DNA of 64,000 nucleotides from Streptomyces sp. TRM68416 (GTDB taxonomy: Bacteria; Actinomycetota; Actinomycetes; Streptomycetales; Streptomycetaceae). Below are positions 1-8,237 of the stretch, in pieces (position 1 is the first letter of the stretch; each line of letters starts with the position of its first letter). Both the position numbers and the translations under genes were made by a program. The stretch covers positions 1-64,000 of the forward strand of contig NZ_JACVWU010000017.1 in assembly GCF_014596915.1 (NCBI RefSeq), given 5' to 3'. The notes below the pieces were generated by a model that had not been told where the DNA came from, did not search any database, and was given only the letters and a program-made list of their open reading frames with translations.

Positions 1-171
1 GCTAGTTGCTCTGCCGGCCGCAGTGGTGCCCTGGTGTTCTGCGGCCGGTGCGGCGAAATCGGGCGCAGGAGAGTCGACTTCGCATGTCATCGGCGGCCGT
101 TCAGCCATGGCGGAGATTTGATTCGTTGGGCGGCGGAGCCTGGCGGGTGTCGAGGCGCCGGGATTGGTCAT
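1..171 (-). CDS. Start of an unassigned gene cut by the window edge (conjugation cluster)
   Basis: Reading leftwards, an open frame begins with ATG at 171 and runs to the window edge without a stop (57 codons). Its ATG overlaps the stop of the small frame at 168-290 (ATGA), as in translationally coupled operons. The visible part begins MTNPGASTPARLRRP, is rich in Pro, Ala, Arg and Thr, and shows no domain. In related actinobacterial conjugative elements the gene after the VirB4-like ATPase is often another transfer ATPase or coupling protein; here that is inference from position only. Confidence 0.4.
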   Translation of the reverse strand, partial: MTNPGASTPARLRRPTNQISAMAERPPMTCEVDSPAPDFAAPAAEHQGTTAAGRATS

Positions 172-290
172 GGGCACTGAACGGGCCTGTGGCAGGGGAT
201 ATGGCCGTGAGAGGTGTTGACTGCCGTGGCGCGGAGGTAGCTCTGGACGAGGCGATGCATCGCGCGGCGGATCTTGTACTGCTGAGACAT
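168..290 (-). CDS. Small 40-residue frame downstream of the VirB4-like gene
   Basis: A leftward ATG frame of 40 codons follows the VirB4-like gene after about 80 bases. An AGGAAG stretch lies upstream of the ATG at somewhat long spacing, and its TGA overlaps the ATG of the next frame. The peptide is basic (begins MSQQYKIRRAMHRL) with no known motif. It could be a small structural protein or a leader for the next gene; the frame may also be fortuitous. Confidence 0.3.
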   Translation of the reverse strand: MSQQYKIRRAMHRLVQSYLRATAVNTSHGHIPCHRPVQCP

Positions 291-370
291 GAAGGGGACT
301 TCCTAGGAACGCTCGGGGCGGGAAGAGGCGGGGGCCGGGACGTGGCGCCGGCCCCGAATGGTGGGATTGA

Positions 371-1888
371 TCAAGGACGAGTGATTGCGCCCATTCGTGC
401 ATCCGTGTCGAACAGCTCACGCTCCCGTGGGTGCAGAAGATGTTGAGTAATGAATGATCGGCCCGCCACCTTCCACAGGTCGCGACCCTTGGTGAGCGCG
501 GAGACGGCCTGGGTCTCGACGCCGGTGAGCCCCAACAGGGCTGCTGTGGAGGCGAGTTGGTCGGGTTCCTGGCGGTAGATGATCCGTGTGGAGCAGTCGG
601 TGAGTAGGCCCTCGGCCAGGGCCCGGCCGCGGGAGCCGGCGTCACCGGCGGCCAGCAGGTCGCTGAGGCGGTGGATGACCATGAGGTTCGCGATGCCCAG
701 GCCGCGGGAGAGCTTCCACTGGCTTTGCATTCGCTCCAGCAGCGCGACGTGCCGCATGACGCGCCAGGCCTCGTCGTAGATCACCCAGCGCCGTCCTCCG
801 GCGGGGGCGGCGAGTGCGGACTCCATCCAGGCGGAGGCGCAGGTCATGGCCAGGACGAGCGCGGTGTCGTCGCCCGCTCCGCCGGGGCGGGACAGGTCGA
901 TGGACAGCATTGGCGCGCTCGGGTCGAAGGCCACGGTGCTCGGCGCGTCGAACATGCCGGCCAGGTCGCCGTGCACGAGTCGGCGCAGGGCGTGGGCGAG
1001 GTCCTCGGCGGCATGTCCGAGGCGGCCGGACAGCTCGCCGAGCGCGGCGTCGAGCCGCGCGGGGCAGCCGAGGACGTAGGCGACCTCGCCCAGCAGCGGG
1101 GTGGTGCCGTTGGCCTCGGCGTGGGCGACGACCTGGTCGAGCGCTACGTCAAGGGCGGTGTGTTCCATGGGATGCAGTTCGCGCCCAAGGACCGTCTTCG
1201 CGAGCGAGCCGAGCAGCAGCAGGCGCCGCTTGCGGACCTCGCTCGTCCAGTCTTCCTCGCTGACGCCGTACGGGCGGGCGGGCGCGTCCAGGGGGTTCAG
1301 GCGTCCTGGCAGCCCGGGGCCGAGCGCGATGGTCTGCCCGCCCAGCTCATGGGCGACGACGGTCCACTCGCCCTTCGGGTCGCACGGTACGTAGATCCGG
1401 TAGCCGAAGGCCACGGCGCGCACCGCGAGGGACTTGGCCAGGGCGGACTTGCCCATGCCGATGATCCCGGCCAGCAGGATGTTGGGGTTGGTGAAGGCGT
1501 CGAGGCGCCCGTACAGAGCGAACGGGTCGTAAGTGAACGCCGCTTCGGCGTGGACGTCACGGCCGATGTAGATGCCCTGCGCGCCAAGACCGCCCTCCGC
1601 GAGAAAGGGGTAGGCCCCCGATGCGATGGCTGTGGTCATCCGGTGGGCGGGGAGTTTGAGACGGCCGCCGCGGGCCGAGGCCGGACCGGGTCGGCCAGCG
1701 GCCGGGTAGGTGGCCCGCAGCTCGGGGTCGAGACCGGGCGCGGTCGGGCGGGCTTCGGGACGGGCGGCGTGCCGGGCCTGGTCGCGGGCGGCGGCGAACT
1801 GATGACGGGCGGCGCGCGCCGTACGGCGGTCGCTCTTGCGCGGGACGAACAGCGGGCTGGCGCTGGCGCGGGTAGTCCGAGAGGCCAT
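371..1888 (-). CDS. VirB4/TraG-like conjugation ATPase
   Basis: 505 residues. After a basic N-terminal tail of about 80 residues comes a P-loop ATPase core: Walker A GIIGMGKSA near residues 141-149 and a Walker B-like strand WVIYDEAW near 370, followed by a QSQWKLSRGLG segment typical of the VirB4/TraG/HerA group. These ATPases drive assembly of, or DNA transport through, the mating channel at the cytoplasmic membrane. The start is set by AGGAG about 10 bases before ATG. The gene lies 20 bases after the 151-residue gene in a leftward operon of membrane transfer proteins. It is shorter than classical VirB4 (about 800 residues), as is usual for actinomycete elements; VirB4-like versus coupling-protein role is not settled. 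Confidence 0.82.
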   Translation of the reverse strand: MASRTTRASASPLFVPRKSDRRTARAARHQFAAARDQARHAARPEARPTAPGLDPELRATYPAAGRPGPASARGGRLKLPAHRMTTAIASGAYPFLAEGGLGAQGIYIGRDVHAEAAFTYDPFALYGRLDAFTNPNILLAGIIGMGKSALAKSLAVRAVAFGYRIYVPCDPKGEWTVVAHELGGQTIALGPGLPGRLNPLDAPARPYGVSEEDWTSEVRKRRLLLLGSLAKTVLGRELHPMEHTALDVALDQVVAHAEANGTTPLLGEVAYVLGCPARLDAALGELSGRLGHAAEDLAHALRRLVHGDLAGMFDAPSTVAFDPSAPMLSIDLSRPGGAGDDTALVLAMTCASAWMESALAAPAGGRRWVIYDEAWRVMRHVALLERMQSQWKLSRGLGIANLMVIHRLSDLLAAGDAGSRGRALAEGLLTDCSTRIIYRQEPDQLASTAALLGLTGVETQAVSALTKGRDLWKVAGRSFITQHLLHPRERELFDTDARMGAITRP

Positions 1889-1908
1889 GGGGATGGTGCT
1901 CCTGATGG

Positions 1909-2364
1909 TCAGTGGGGGGTGAGGCCGGTGAAGGGGTCGCGCAGATCGGCCGGGGTGTGGTCACGGCGGACGCGGGTGGCGGTGGCCAGGTGGCGCCGGC
2001 ACACGGTGAGTTCGGGCACTCTCTCGGGCCGCCGGGCCCGGCACGCCTCCCGGGTGGGGAGGCAGCCGGTGCCGGGGTGCGGGGCGGCGTGGAAGGCGGC
2101 GTGGAGGTGCTCGGCTGCCTGCCACAGCCGGATCCGGCACGCCCGCAGATGGTCTCCCTCCGCCCTGGCCACCGGGGTGGTGCGGGCGGTGTGGGCGTCG
2201 AGCAACCCGTACAGCGCGACGACATGGGCGTGCAGGGAGTCGAGTTCGGCACGGCCGGCGGCGATGGGGGCGACCGGCATGTTGATCGCCTGGTGGAAGT
2301 CGAGCGCGGCGGTGGCGAACGGGACGAAGTCCGGAGCCAGTTCGGGCAGGGGCTCGGTCGGCAT
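1909..2364 (-). CDS. Conserved hypothetical protein of the transfer operon
   Basis: 151 residues, no signal peptide or membrane segment. The sequence is rich in His, Ala and Leu, predicted helical (for example LHAHVVALYGLLDAH), with a short CRRH motif near the C terminus. It sits between the SCO6880-like gene and the VirB4-like ATPase with short gaps, so it is probably a cytoplasmic accessory of the transfer machine. GAAGGG lies a few bases before the ATG. It resembles small conserved proteins found at this place in Streptomyces elements (possibly the DUF6238 group, unverified). No function can be assigned. Confidence 0.7.
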   Translation of the reverse strand: MPTEPLPELAPDFVPFATAALDFHQAINMPVAPIAAGRAELDSLHAHVVALYGLLDAHTARTTPVARAEGDHLRACRIRLWQAAEHLHAAFHAAPHPGTGCLPTREACRARRPERVPELTVCRRHLATATRVRRDHTPADLRDPFTGLTPH

Positions 2365-2407
2365 GGGGGTGCCCTTCGGTAGAGCGCGAGAGGATGGTGC
2401 GGGTGCG

Positions 2408-3877
2408 CTACGGGCGGGCGAGGGGCAGGGCGGAGTTGGTGAAGGCCTCGGCCTGCTGCCAAGTCAGGAGGCGCAGGTCGATGAGGGCGGCGACGGCGGC
2501 GGTCTCGATCGCGGCGCAGGCGGCGTTTAGCTGCTCGTCGGTGTCGGCGCTCACGGTGAGTAGGCCGGTGAGGGCGACGTCGGCGTGTCCGGCGATCAGC
2601 TGGCGCTCGCGCTGCTTGATGTCGGCGTATTCGACCGAGTCCTCCTCGGAGTCGACCTGCCCCTTGCGCTGCCGCTCGGCGGCGTCCGCGATCACGGTGG
2701 CCTTGCGGCGCTGAACGTCCTTGAGCGCGGAGTCCAGGCCCTTGGGCTCGTAGGTGAGCGACAGCGTGCGGCGTACGCCGGAGGTGAACAGGAGCTGGTG
2801 CAGGAAGCCGGGTGAGGTTTCGATGCGGGGCCAGTTCTCGACCCAGAACGTGGCGTGGTGGGCCGAGTCGGTCTGGATCCGGTCGGCCTTCTCGACCAGG
2901 ACGACGGGGCCAGCGGCAGCGGGCTCGGCCTGCGCGCGGCCCGAGGCCGACCTCTGGTCCAAAGCGGCTGACGCCTTCGGGTCGTACGCCGTACGGATCA
3001 CGGCGGCGATCTCGGATGCGTCCAGCCAGCCGCTGGGCGCCAGCCCGGAGTTGCGGGCGGCCTGATCGAAGGTGGCCGCGAGCTGGGCCAGGACGGCGAA
3101 GCCACCGGTGAGTCCGCCGCCGGCCTGGTTGATCAGACGCCGGGCAGCCTTGAGGCCGAGGGCGAGCGCGACGTAGGCCTCATGCGGGGCCGCGGCCGGG
3201 CCGGCGTCGGCCAGCAGGTCGCGGTAGATGGGGCCAGCGAGGTGCGTCTGGGCGTTGCCGTGCTCGTGCCAGTAGCGGTTGAGCGCGTCGCCGGAGTCGG
3301 GCACCGTGCGCTCCAGGACCTGGACACGGGCGATGTGCCCGGTGCGCGCGAGAGCCGCCAGCGTGCGCCCCCAGCCCGCCACGTTGCTGGCCTGGGTGGC
3401 CGGGTCGAGCAGAGCGAAGGCACGCGAGGAGACCTTGACGACCGCGGTGAGCGTGCCGTGGTGCGGATCGTGCACGGCACCGAAGCGGCCGTGCGGGGCG
3501 GTGACCATCCGCAGGGATGCCGCCGTGCCCGGGAGATGCAGCAGGCCCTCGCGGCGCGGACGGGTGGACGGCCGGGCGAGCCAGACCAGCTGGCCCCGGA
3601 AGCGACGCAGCGCGTACCCCACGGCGACGGGCGCCCAATCGGCGAGGGACCGTCCGCGATGGCGGACGAACACCGCAGCCAGAATGACCACCCACAGCGG
3701 GATCAGCTTGAGCGCCCCGGGGACGCCGGAGGTCAGCAGTACCGCGAGCAGCAGCAGCCCGGCGAGGGTGACGACGATCAGCTGAGGAGCCGACAGGCCG
3801 AGCAGTACGCCGCGCCGCGAGCGATGCGGAAACTTCACGGTGGCCGGACCGTCGGGCTGAGAGGTGTCGGAAAGCAT
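2408..3877 (-). CDS. SCO6880-like conjugation membrane protein (PrgI-type N terminus)
   Basis: 489 residues. A short basic N terminus (FPHRSRRGVLLGLSAPQ) leads into two closely spaced hydrophobic segments at about 28-50 and 55-70, then a long soluble region with PTRPRREGLLHLPG, a layout recalled from the SCO6880/PrgI family next to VirB4-like ATPases. It probably anchors the ATPase to the membrane complex, as VirB3 does in Gram-negative systems (inference). The long C-terminal part has the mixed alpha/beta look of the VirB4 N-terminal domain but no Walker motif. AAGGA upstream supports the ATG. Part of the leftward operon, 43 bases before the 151-residue gene. Confidence 0.78.
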   Translation of the reverse strand: MLSDTSQPDGPATVKFPHRSRRGVLLGLSAPQLIVVTLAGLLLLAVLLTSGVPGALKLIPLWVVILAAVFVRHRGRSLADWAPVAVGYALRRFRGQLVWLARPSTRPRREGLLHLPGTAASLRMVTAPHGRFGAVHDPHHGTLTAVVKVSSRAFALLDPATQASNVAGWGRTLAALARTGHIARVQVLERTVPDSGDALNRYWHEHGNAQTHLAGPIYRDLLADAGPAAAPHEAYVALALGLKAARRLINQAGGGLTGGFAVLAQLAATFDQAARNSGLAPSGWLDASEIAAVIRTAYDPKASAALDQRSASGRAQAEPAAAGPVVLVEKADRIQTDSAHHATFWVENWPRIETSPGFLHQLLFTSGVRRTLSLTYEPKGLDSALKDVQRRKATVIADAAERQRKGQVDSEEDSVEYADIKQRERQLIAGHADVALTGLLTVSADTDEQLNAACAAIETAAVAALIDLRLLTWQQAEAFTNSALPLARP

Positions 3878-3981
3878 GGCGAAGCCGTCCTTGGAACGTG
3901 GAGAGCAAGAAGAAGGAGGGGGAGGAGACGGGGCGGGCGGTGCCGGAGGCGACCGGTGCCGCCCGCCCCGTCAGGCGAGGT

Positions 3982-5364
3982 CTACGACCCCGATCCACCC
4001 GGCGGCTCGGGGTAGACCCACCGCTGCGGCGTGGCACCGCCCTGCGGAGACGGTCCGCTCCCCGGCCCGGGACGCCGGGGTGCCGGCGGATCCAGGTGCG
4101 TGATGCGCGGCGGCGCCACCGCAGCGCCCTGGGGCGTCGGCCCTGTCGAGACCGGCGTCGCGTCGGCCGCCGCCCCCTCGCCGGGACGCTGGATCAACGC
4201 CTGCCCGCGGTCACCGTCGGTCGGAGGCCGCCGGATCAGAGCCCGGCCCTTGTCACCCGTCGCGTTCGGGTCCTCACCGAATCGGAAGTGGGTCTGCTTC
4301 GGCTGGTCGCCGTCGGCGGAACCGCCGGTCGGGTCGATGCCGGAGGCGACACCGCCCCAGCCCTGGCCCGGAACCTTCGCAGGACCCTGCGGAGCCCGCA
4401 TGCCCGTACCGGCCTGCATCGCCAGCTGGCCCGCGGTCTTCGCCGCACCGGCAGCCACCGCGACACCGGCGACGCCCGTACGGTGCAGGTCGTCCTGGCC
4501 GCCGCCGTCGGCCGCCCAGTGCACGAACTTGTACGTGGCGTAGGGGCACAGCATCACCAGGACCATGACGACGATACCCGCCATGGCGTCGGACAGGGCG
4601 GCGAGTCCGTCGGAGGCGTCGCTCTTGCCCATGGCCGAGACGCCCAGCAGGAACACGATCGTCATCAGCAGCTTGCTGACGATCAGAGTCGCGGTCGCCT
4701 CGATCCACCCGCGCCGCCAGCGTCGCGCGACTTCCCAGCCACCGCCCGCGCCGGCGAACACCGCCAGCGTCACCAGGACCAGAATGCCGACCTTCCGGGC
4801 GACCATCACCGCCCAGTACAGGAACGCGCCGATGGCGCACCCGAGGCCGACCATGGCTGGGATGGTCCAGCCCAACGCGTACATCGGGCCCAGGTTGTTG
4901 ACCTCGATGATGCGACGGATGGCGTCGTCGACCGAAGTGTTCGCCGCCTTGAACAGCCCGGCGGTCAGCGCGTCGACGACGGTCAGCGCGACGGTTGTGC
5001 AGGCGATCGCAGCGAACGCGAACAGGACGCCCGCCACCGTCCCAGTCACCGCCTGCGCGAGGGCGCGCTCGTCACGCCGCCAGGCGGCCCGCATCAGCTG
5101 CAGACAGAACGTGCCGACGGTCAGGACGAGACCGATGGGCAGCAGCAGCTCGTAGTTGTCGCGGAACCACTCGGCGTTGAGATCGACGGCCGTGGTCTTG
5201 TCGACCGCCGTCGAGGCCAGGTCCGCGGCGGACTGGGCCAGCTCGCCCATCGACTTGGCGATCCAGGCACCGATGCCATCGGTGATCGCCTCGCCGGTCG
5301 AACCGACGACCCCGCCGACGGTGTCGCACACCGCGCTCATCAGGGGAAGGTCACAAGCCCCCAT
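3982..5364 (-). CDS. TrbL/VirB6-like polytopic membrane protein
   Basis: 460 residues. After an amphipathic start there are about six hydrophobic segments between residues 70 and 285 (for example LLLPIGLVLTVGTFCLQL and VGILVLVTLAVFAGAG), then a Pro/Gly/Thr-rich soluble tail of about 150 residues. This is the layout of TrbL/VirB6 proteins, which form the inner-membrane channel of type IV secretion systems. A near-perfect ribosome site (GAAAGGAGGT) lies 6 bases before the ATG, the best in this operon. An internal ATG eight codons later is a weaker alternative. Neighbours: secreted or anchored 228-residue protein upstream, SCO6880-like protein about 100 bases downstream. Confidence 0.8.
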   Translation of the reverse strand: MGACDLPLMSAVCDTVGGVVGSTGEAITDGIGAWIAKSMGELAQSAADLASTAVDKTTAVDLNAEWFRDNYELLLPIGLVLTVGTFCLQLMRAAWRRDERALAQAVTGTVAGVLFAFAAIACTTVALTVVDALTAGLFKAANTSVDDAIRRIIEVNNLGPMYALGWTIPAMVGLGCAIGAFLYWAVMVARKVGILVLVTLAVFAGAGGGWEVARRWRRGWIEATATLIVSKLLMTIVFLLGVSAMGKSDASDGLAALSDAMAGIVVMVLVMLCPYATYKFVHWAADGGGQDDLHRTGVAGVAVAAGAAKTAGQLAMQAGTGMRAPQGPAKVPGQGWGGVASGIDPTGGSADGDQPKQTHFRFGEDPNATGDKGRALIRRPPTDGDRGQALIQRPGEGAAADATPVSTGPTPQGAAVAPPRITHLDPPAPRRPGPGSGPSPQGGATPQRWVYPEPPGGSGS

Positions 5365-5394
5365 GGGGGCACCTCCTTTCGGGAATCGGGGGTG

Positions 5395-6082
5395 TCAGGG
5401 CGCGACGTTCGGCAGCACGCCGACCAGGGCACAGGCCTCATCGGGGCGGCACTGGACGGCGAGCGTGGTGGAGCGGGACTCGGCCCCGGACCCGGAGCCC
5501 TTCCAAGCGATGGACTGCTTGCCGGTGACCGTGACGGCGTAGACGTACGCCTCGGTGATCGCACCGGGGTCCTCGGCCAGGGCGGTCTTGAACGCCTGCG
5601 GGAAGTGGCCCTCGCCGACCTTGGCGGTCGCGCGCTGCTGGTTGTCGTGCATCCGCGACCACAGCACCGGGCTGGGAATCTGGTCGGAGACGGAGCCCCA
5701 GTCGGCGTACTTCTTCTCGCCGGTCATCCACCGCTTAAGGCCGGCGACGTGCTCGGCACGCGAAAAGGACCGGGTGTCGTACGTCCACAGGACCTTGGTG
5801 GCCGCCTTGGCGAAGACGATCGGATCGCTCGTCCTGGGCGGCGCTGCGACAGCCTCGCCCTCATCGGCGGTCGCCTCCGGCGAAGCGGCCGGCGGCGTGG
5901 ATGTCGGGCTCGGGGAGGGCTGCGCGGAGGCGAGGCTCTCCGCACGGGTCAGATACGCGACGAGACCGGCGACGGCCAGCAGCACGACGAGCACGAGGCC
6001 GCCCATCAGGGCACGTCGCAGGACCGAGGAGGGCGCCCCCGTAGGTGCGCTCCTGGGCGGCGAGGGAATGTTTCTTCGGCAT
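5395..6082 (-). CDS. Single-pass conjugation protein, frame broken by one base
   Basis: The long frame 5395-6006 begins at an ATG with no ribosome site, inside what looks like coding sequence: its upstream in-frame codons read SAPTGAPSSVLRRAL before MGGLVLVV. A better start is the ATG at 6082, which overlaps the previous stop (TGATG) and reads MPKKHSLAAQERTYG. The two frames join if one base is removed from the run of five C at 6036-6040, giving a 228-residue protein: cytoplasmic tail, one membrane helix (about residues 33-51), Ser/Pro linker, then an extracellular domain like those of TcpC/VirB8-type transfer proteins (inference). Either a sequencing error or a real frameshift mutation. Confidence 0.65.
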
Positions 6083-6390
6083 CAGTGGACCTGCGTTCCC
6101 ATTGCCGAGAAGAACGCGACGATGCCGTTGGCCGCGCCGAGCAGCAGCGCGCACCCGGCGGCGATGACCGTGCCCTTCTTCCCGTTCGCCTCGGCCTGGT
6201 GACCGCCGCTGTGGTGACCCCACGCCCAGACCATGGCGGAGATGGCCAGGGCGCCGACCACCGCGATGATCCCGAAGAGGTTGATCGAGGAGACGACGTT
6301 CTTCAGCACGCTGAGGCCGGGGAGACCGCCCTCCTTCGGTGTGATGCCGGGGCTGTACGCCAGATACTGGGCGTGCTGCATGAGCTTCAC
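6082..6390 (-). CDS. Small two-helix membrane protein (DUF6112-like)
   Basis: 102 residues from a GTG at 6390 with GGAG 6-7 bases upstream; an ATG three codons later is possible. Two hydrophobic stretches (LFGIIAVVGALAISAMVWAW and VIAAGCALLLGAANGIVAFF) flank a short charged loop, and the N-terminal YSPGITPKEGGLPGL segment is polar. Small two-helix proteins of this kind, which I associate with DUF6112, accompany transfer genes in Streptomyces elements and resemble VirB2/TrbC-type subunits in layout (inference). Its stop overlaps the likely ATG of the next gene. About 77 bases separate it from the wall hydrolase gene. Confidence 0.72.
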   Translation of the reverse strand: MKLMQHAQYLAYSPGITPKEGGLPGLSVLKNVVSSINLFGIIAVVGALAISAMVWAWGHHSGGHQAEANGKKGTVIAAGCALLLGAANGIVAFFSAMGTQVH

Positions 6391-6467
6391 TTGGAACTCC
6401 AGTGCGATTTTGGGCGCGCGAGGGCCCGAGAGGAGATGGAGCGAGGGGAGGGGGAGAAAGGGGCCGG

Positions 6468-7610
6468 TCAGACGACCCGGCGGGCGGCGACGATGTCTGC
6501 GCGCCAGTCGGCGAGGGTCGAGATCTTGACCACGTCGCCGGTCTTGGGGGCCTGCAGAATCAAGCCCTGGCCAATGAACATCCCGACGTGTTCGGGTGCC
6601 GCGGCCGTGCCGCGGGTGAACAGGAGGTCCCCCGGCTTGAGGGCGTCGACGCTGACTGCCTTGCCCTCCTTGACCTGCGTGTACGTGGTTCGGGAGATCG
6701 AGACACCGCCGGCCTTGTACGACGCCTGCATCAGAGACGAGCAGTCCCACCGGCCCATCGGGTCCCGGCCGTGCGGATCTGAGCAGTTGCCGCCCCACTG
6801 ATACGGCGTACCGAGCTGACCAAGACCCCAACGGATCGCTGTACGCACCGACTTGGGCGCGCTGGCCGGGACCTCGTAGCCCTCGGGTATGGAGCCCGCG
6901 GGAGTCGGGCCGAAGGAGGCCCCGTCCCCGCCGGTGCCGCACGCGGCAGCCGCCGAGGAGGACGTCTGCTCGGCCACACTGCCGGTGTCGCCGCCCTTGC
7001 CGGAACCTTCGTCCTGGCCGCGCGACTTGGCGATGCCCTTCTGCAGGGCCGTGGCCAGCGGCTCCCACTTCGCGTACGCGTCGGGATAGCCGCTCTTCTG
7101 AACCGCCTGTGCGGCCTGGGCGACGGTCATCGACTGCCAGCCCGAGACCTTGAGTAGGCCCTCGTAGAACTTCGTCGAGGCGTGCACCGGATCGCGAACC
7201 TCGGCAGCCGTACCCCAACCCTGGCTGGGGCGCTGCTGGAAGAGGCCGAGCGAATCGCGATCCCCGTAATCCAGGTTCCGCAGCCCCGACTCCTGCAGCG
7301 CCGTGGCCAGGGCAACGATCTGCCCCCGGACCGGCACGTTCATCGCGATGCCAGTGGCCTGGATCGTCTCGGCGTTCGCTATCTGCTCCACGGGTTGAGA
7401 AAGCCCCGAAACAGACACGGACCCCTTGCCGTCGCCCTTGAGGATGGACTTCACCAGCTTCGCGACCTCCGCACTGTCCACAGCCCGTGTGCCGTCCGCG
7501 GAACAGGCGGCCTGAGCACTGCTGGAACCTGCGAGAGCGGCAGCGAACGGCGCTATCAACAACGTCGGGCCGAGCGCCACGGCCCCTGCTATGGCGATGG
7601 CCTTCTTCAC
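6468..7610 (-). CDS. Secreted lytic transglycosylase - NlpC/P60 peptidase for conjugation
   Basis: 380 residues from the GTG at 7610, giving a clean signal peptide (start VKKAIAIAG, cleavage after SSSAQA). An SLT-like domain carries the catalytic Glu in LQESGL (about residue 107) and DSLGLFQQRPSQGWG. After a Gly/Ser linker follows an NlpC/P60 domain with catalytic Cys in RWDCSSL (about 290) and His in PEHVGMF (about 341). Such two-domain hydrolases open peptidoglycan for the mating channel, like VirB1 or CwlT. The GTG overlaps the TGA of a 25-codon leader frame (7607-7684), so translation may be coupled; a GTG five codons upstream (7625) also exists but lacks a ribosome site. Confidence 0.88.
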   Translation of the reverse strand: MKKAIAIAGAVALGPTLLIAPFAAALAGSSSAQAACSADGTRAVDSAEVAKLVKSILKGDGKGSVSVSGLSQPVEQIANAETIQATGIAMNVPVRGQIVALATALQESGLRNLDYGDRDSLGLFQQRPSQGWGTAAEVRDPVHASTKFYEGLLKVSGWQSMTVAQAAQAVQKSGYPDAYAKWEPLATALQKGIAKSRGQDEGSGKGGDTGSVAEQTSSSAAAACGTGGDGASFGPTPAGSIPEGYEVPASAPKSVRTAIRWGLGQLGTPYQWGGNCSDPHGRDPMGRWDCSSLMQASYKAGGVSISRTTYTQVKEGKAVSVDALKPGDLLFTRGTAAAPEHVGMFIGQGLILQAPKTGDVVKISTLADWRADIVAARRVV

Positions 7611-7684
7611 GGACGCGGGCTGCACATGGAACGGCGGGACAGGGAATCTGAGCCCGGGGAGGGGCGCGCCTGGGCATGCTGCAT
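7607..7684 (-). CDS. 25-codon leader frame coupled to the wall hydrolase gene
   Basis: Leftward ATG frame with GAGG six bases upstream; its TGA overlaps the GTG start at 7610 (GTGA). The peptide (begins MQHAQARPSPG) has no motif. Its value is probably in delivering ribosomes to a start codon that has no ribosome site of its own. It could be fortuitous. Confidence 0.3.
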   Translation of the reverse strand: MQHAQARPSPGSDSLSRRSMCSPRP

Positions 7685-7825
7685 CGGCAGCCTCTTTCTC
7701 GTAGGCAGCGCGGCGCAGGCGTTCTCGTCGAAAAGGCCACCGGCACCGCGCTGGTTAATTCGCAATCCTTGAGGGGAGGCAGGGAAACCAGGGCCGGGAG
7801 CTGCTAACTTCCGGCCGCTGGCCCC

Positions 7826-7873
7826 TTACTGGAAAGCGGCAGCCAGCCGCGCTCGTAATCTCACTCGCCACAT
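7826..7873 (-). CDS. 15-codon upstream frame in the transfer operon leader
   Basis: Leftward ATG preceded by GAAGGGG at good spacing, encoding MWRVRLRARLAAAFQ and stopping at TAA. It contains a TTA codon, rare in Streptomyces and read by the bldA tRNA, so it could make the leader respond to development. Downstream of the promoter at 8004-8033 and about 210 bases before the hydrolase gene. Confidence 0.25.
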   Translation of the reverse strand: MWRVRLRARLAAAFQ

Positions 7874-8003
7874 GGGAAGTCCCCTTCGCTGATCAGGAAG
7901 GCAGTCGGTGGGGTGTCAGGCGCGCTGTCCTTTGGACGGAACGGCACGCGTCGACACAGCTCAGCAGGGCCGGAACCAGGTCCCGTCCTGCGAACACGGC
8001 GAG

Positions 8004-8033
8004 ACTGTAGGGACGGAATCCGGCCGCACCAAA
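8004..8033 (-). promoter_or_regulatory. Likely leftward promoter of the transfer operon with the shared GC box
   Basis: On the minus strand TTTGGT (8033-8028), an 18-base spacer starting GCGGCCGGATT, and TACAGT (8009-8004), close to the Streptomyces -10 TAGAGT. The stretch TTTGGTGCGGCCGG recurs before three other genes of the element. No other leftward promoter is visible for the transfer operon. Confidence 0.55.
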
Positions 8034-8082
8034 CGGCCCGTAATTCGGGCGGTTTCGGGGCGCTGAGCTGAGATCTGCCTCA

Positions 8083-8111
8083 TTGGGTGCGGCCGGAATT
8101 CGGAGTTAACC
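8083..8111 (+). promoter_or_regulatory. Likely promoter of the methyltransferase gene with the shared GC box
   Basis: TTGGGT (8083-8088), 17 bases beginning GCGGCCGGAATT, then TTAACC (8106-8111). The first 16 bases (8083-8098) are identical to those before xis at 15837. It is divergent from the promoter at 8004-8033, about 50 bases away, and leaves a leader of about 120 bases before the methyltransferase. Confidence 0.5.
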
Positions 8112-8237
8112 TCCAGCGCATTGCTCGCCACGGCGGTTGCCCTCGCAGTTCCGCGGAGCGACCCACGCCGACGTGCGCAGCCCTCCGCGAGCGGAGAAAC
8201 AGGCGCATGACCGCCCCCTGAAAGAGAGAACCGTGCA

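Noticed and set aside
6-446. Rightward open frame of 146 codons at the left edge
   Set aside because: It runs antisense to the end of the VirB4-like gene and the small leftward frames, with no domain or ribosome site; high-GC artefact.
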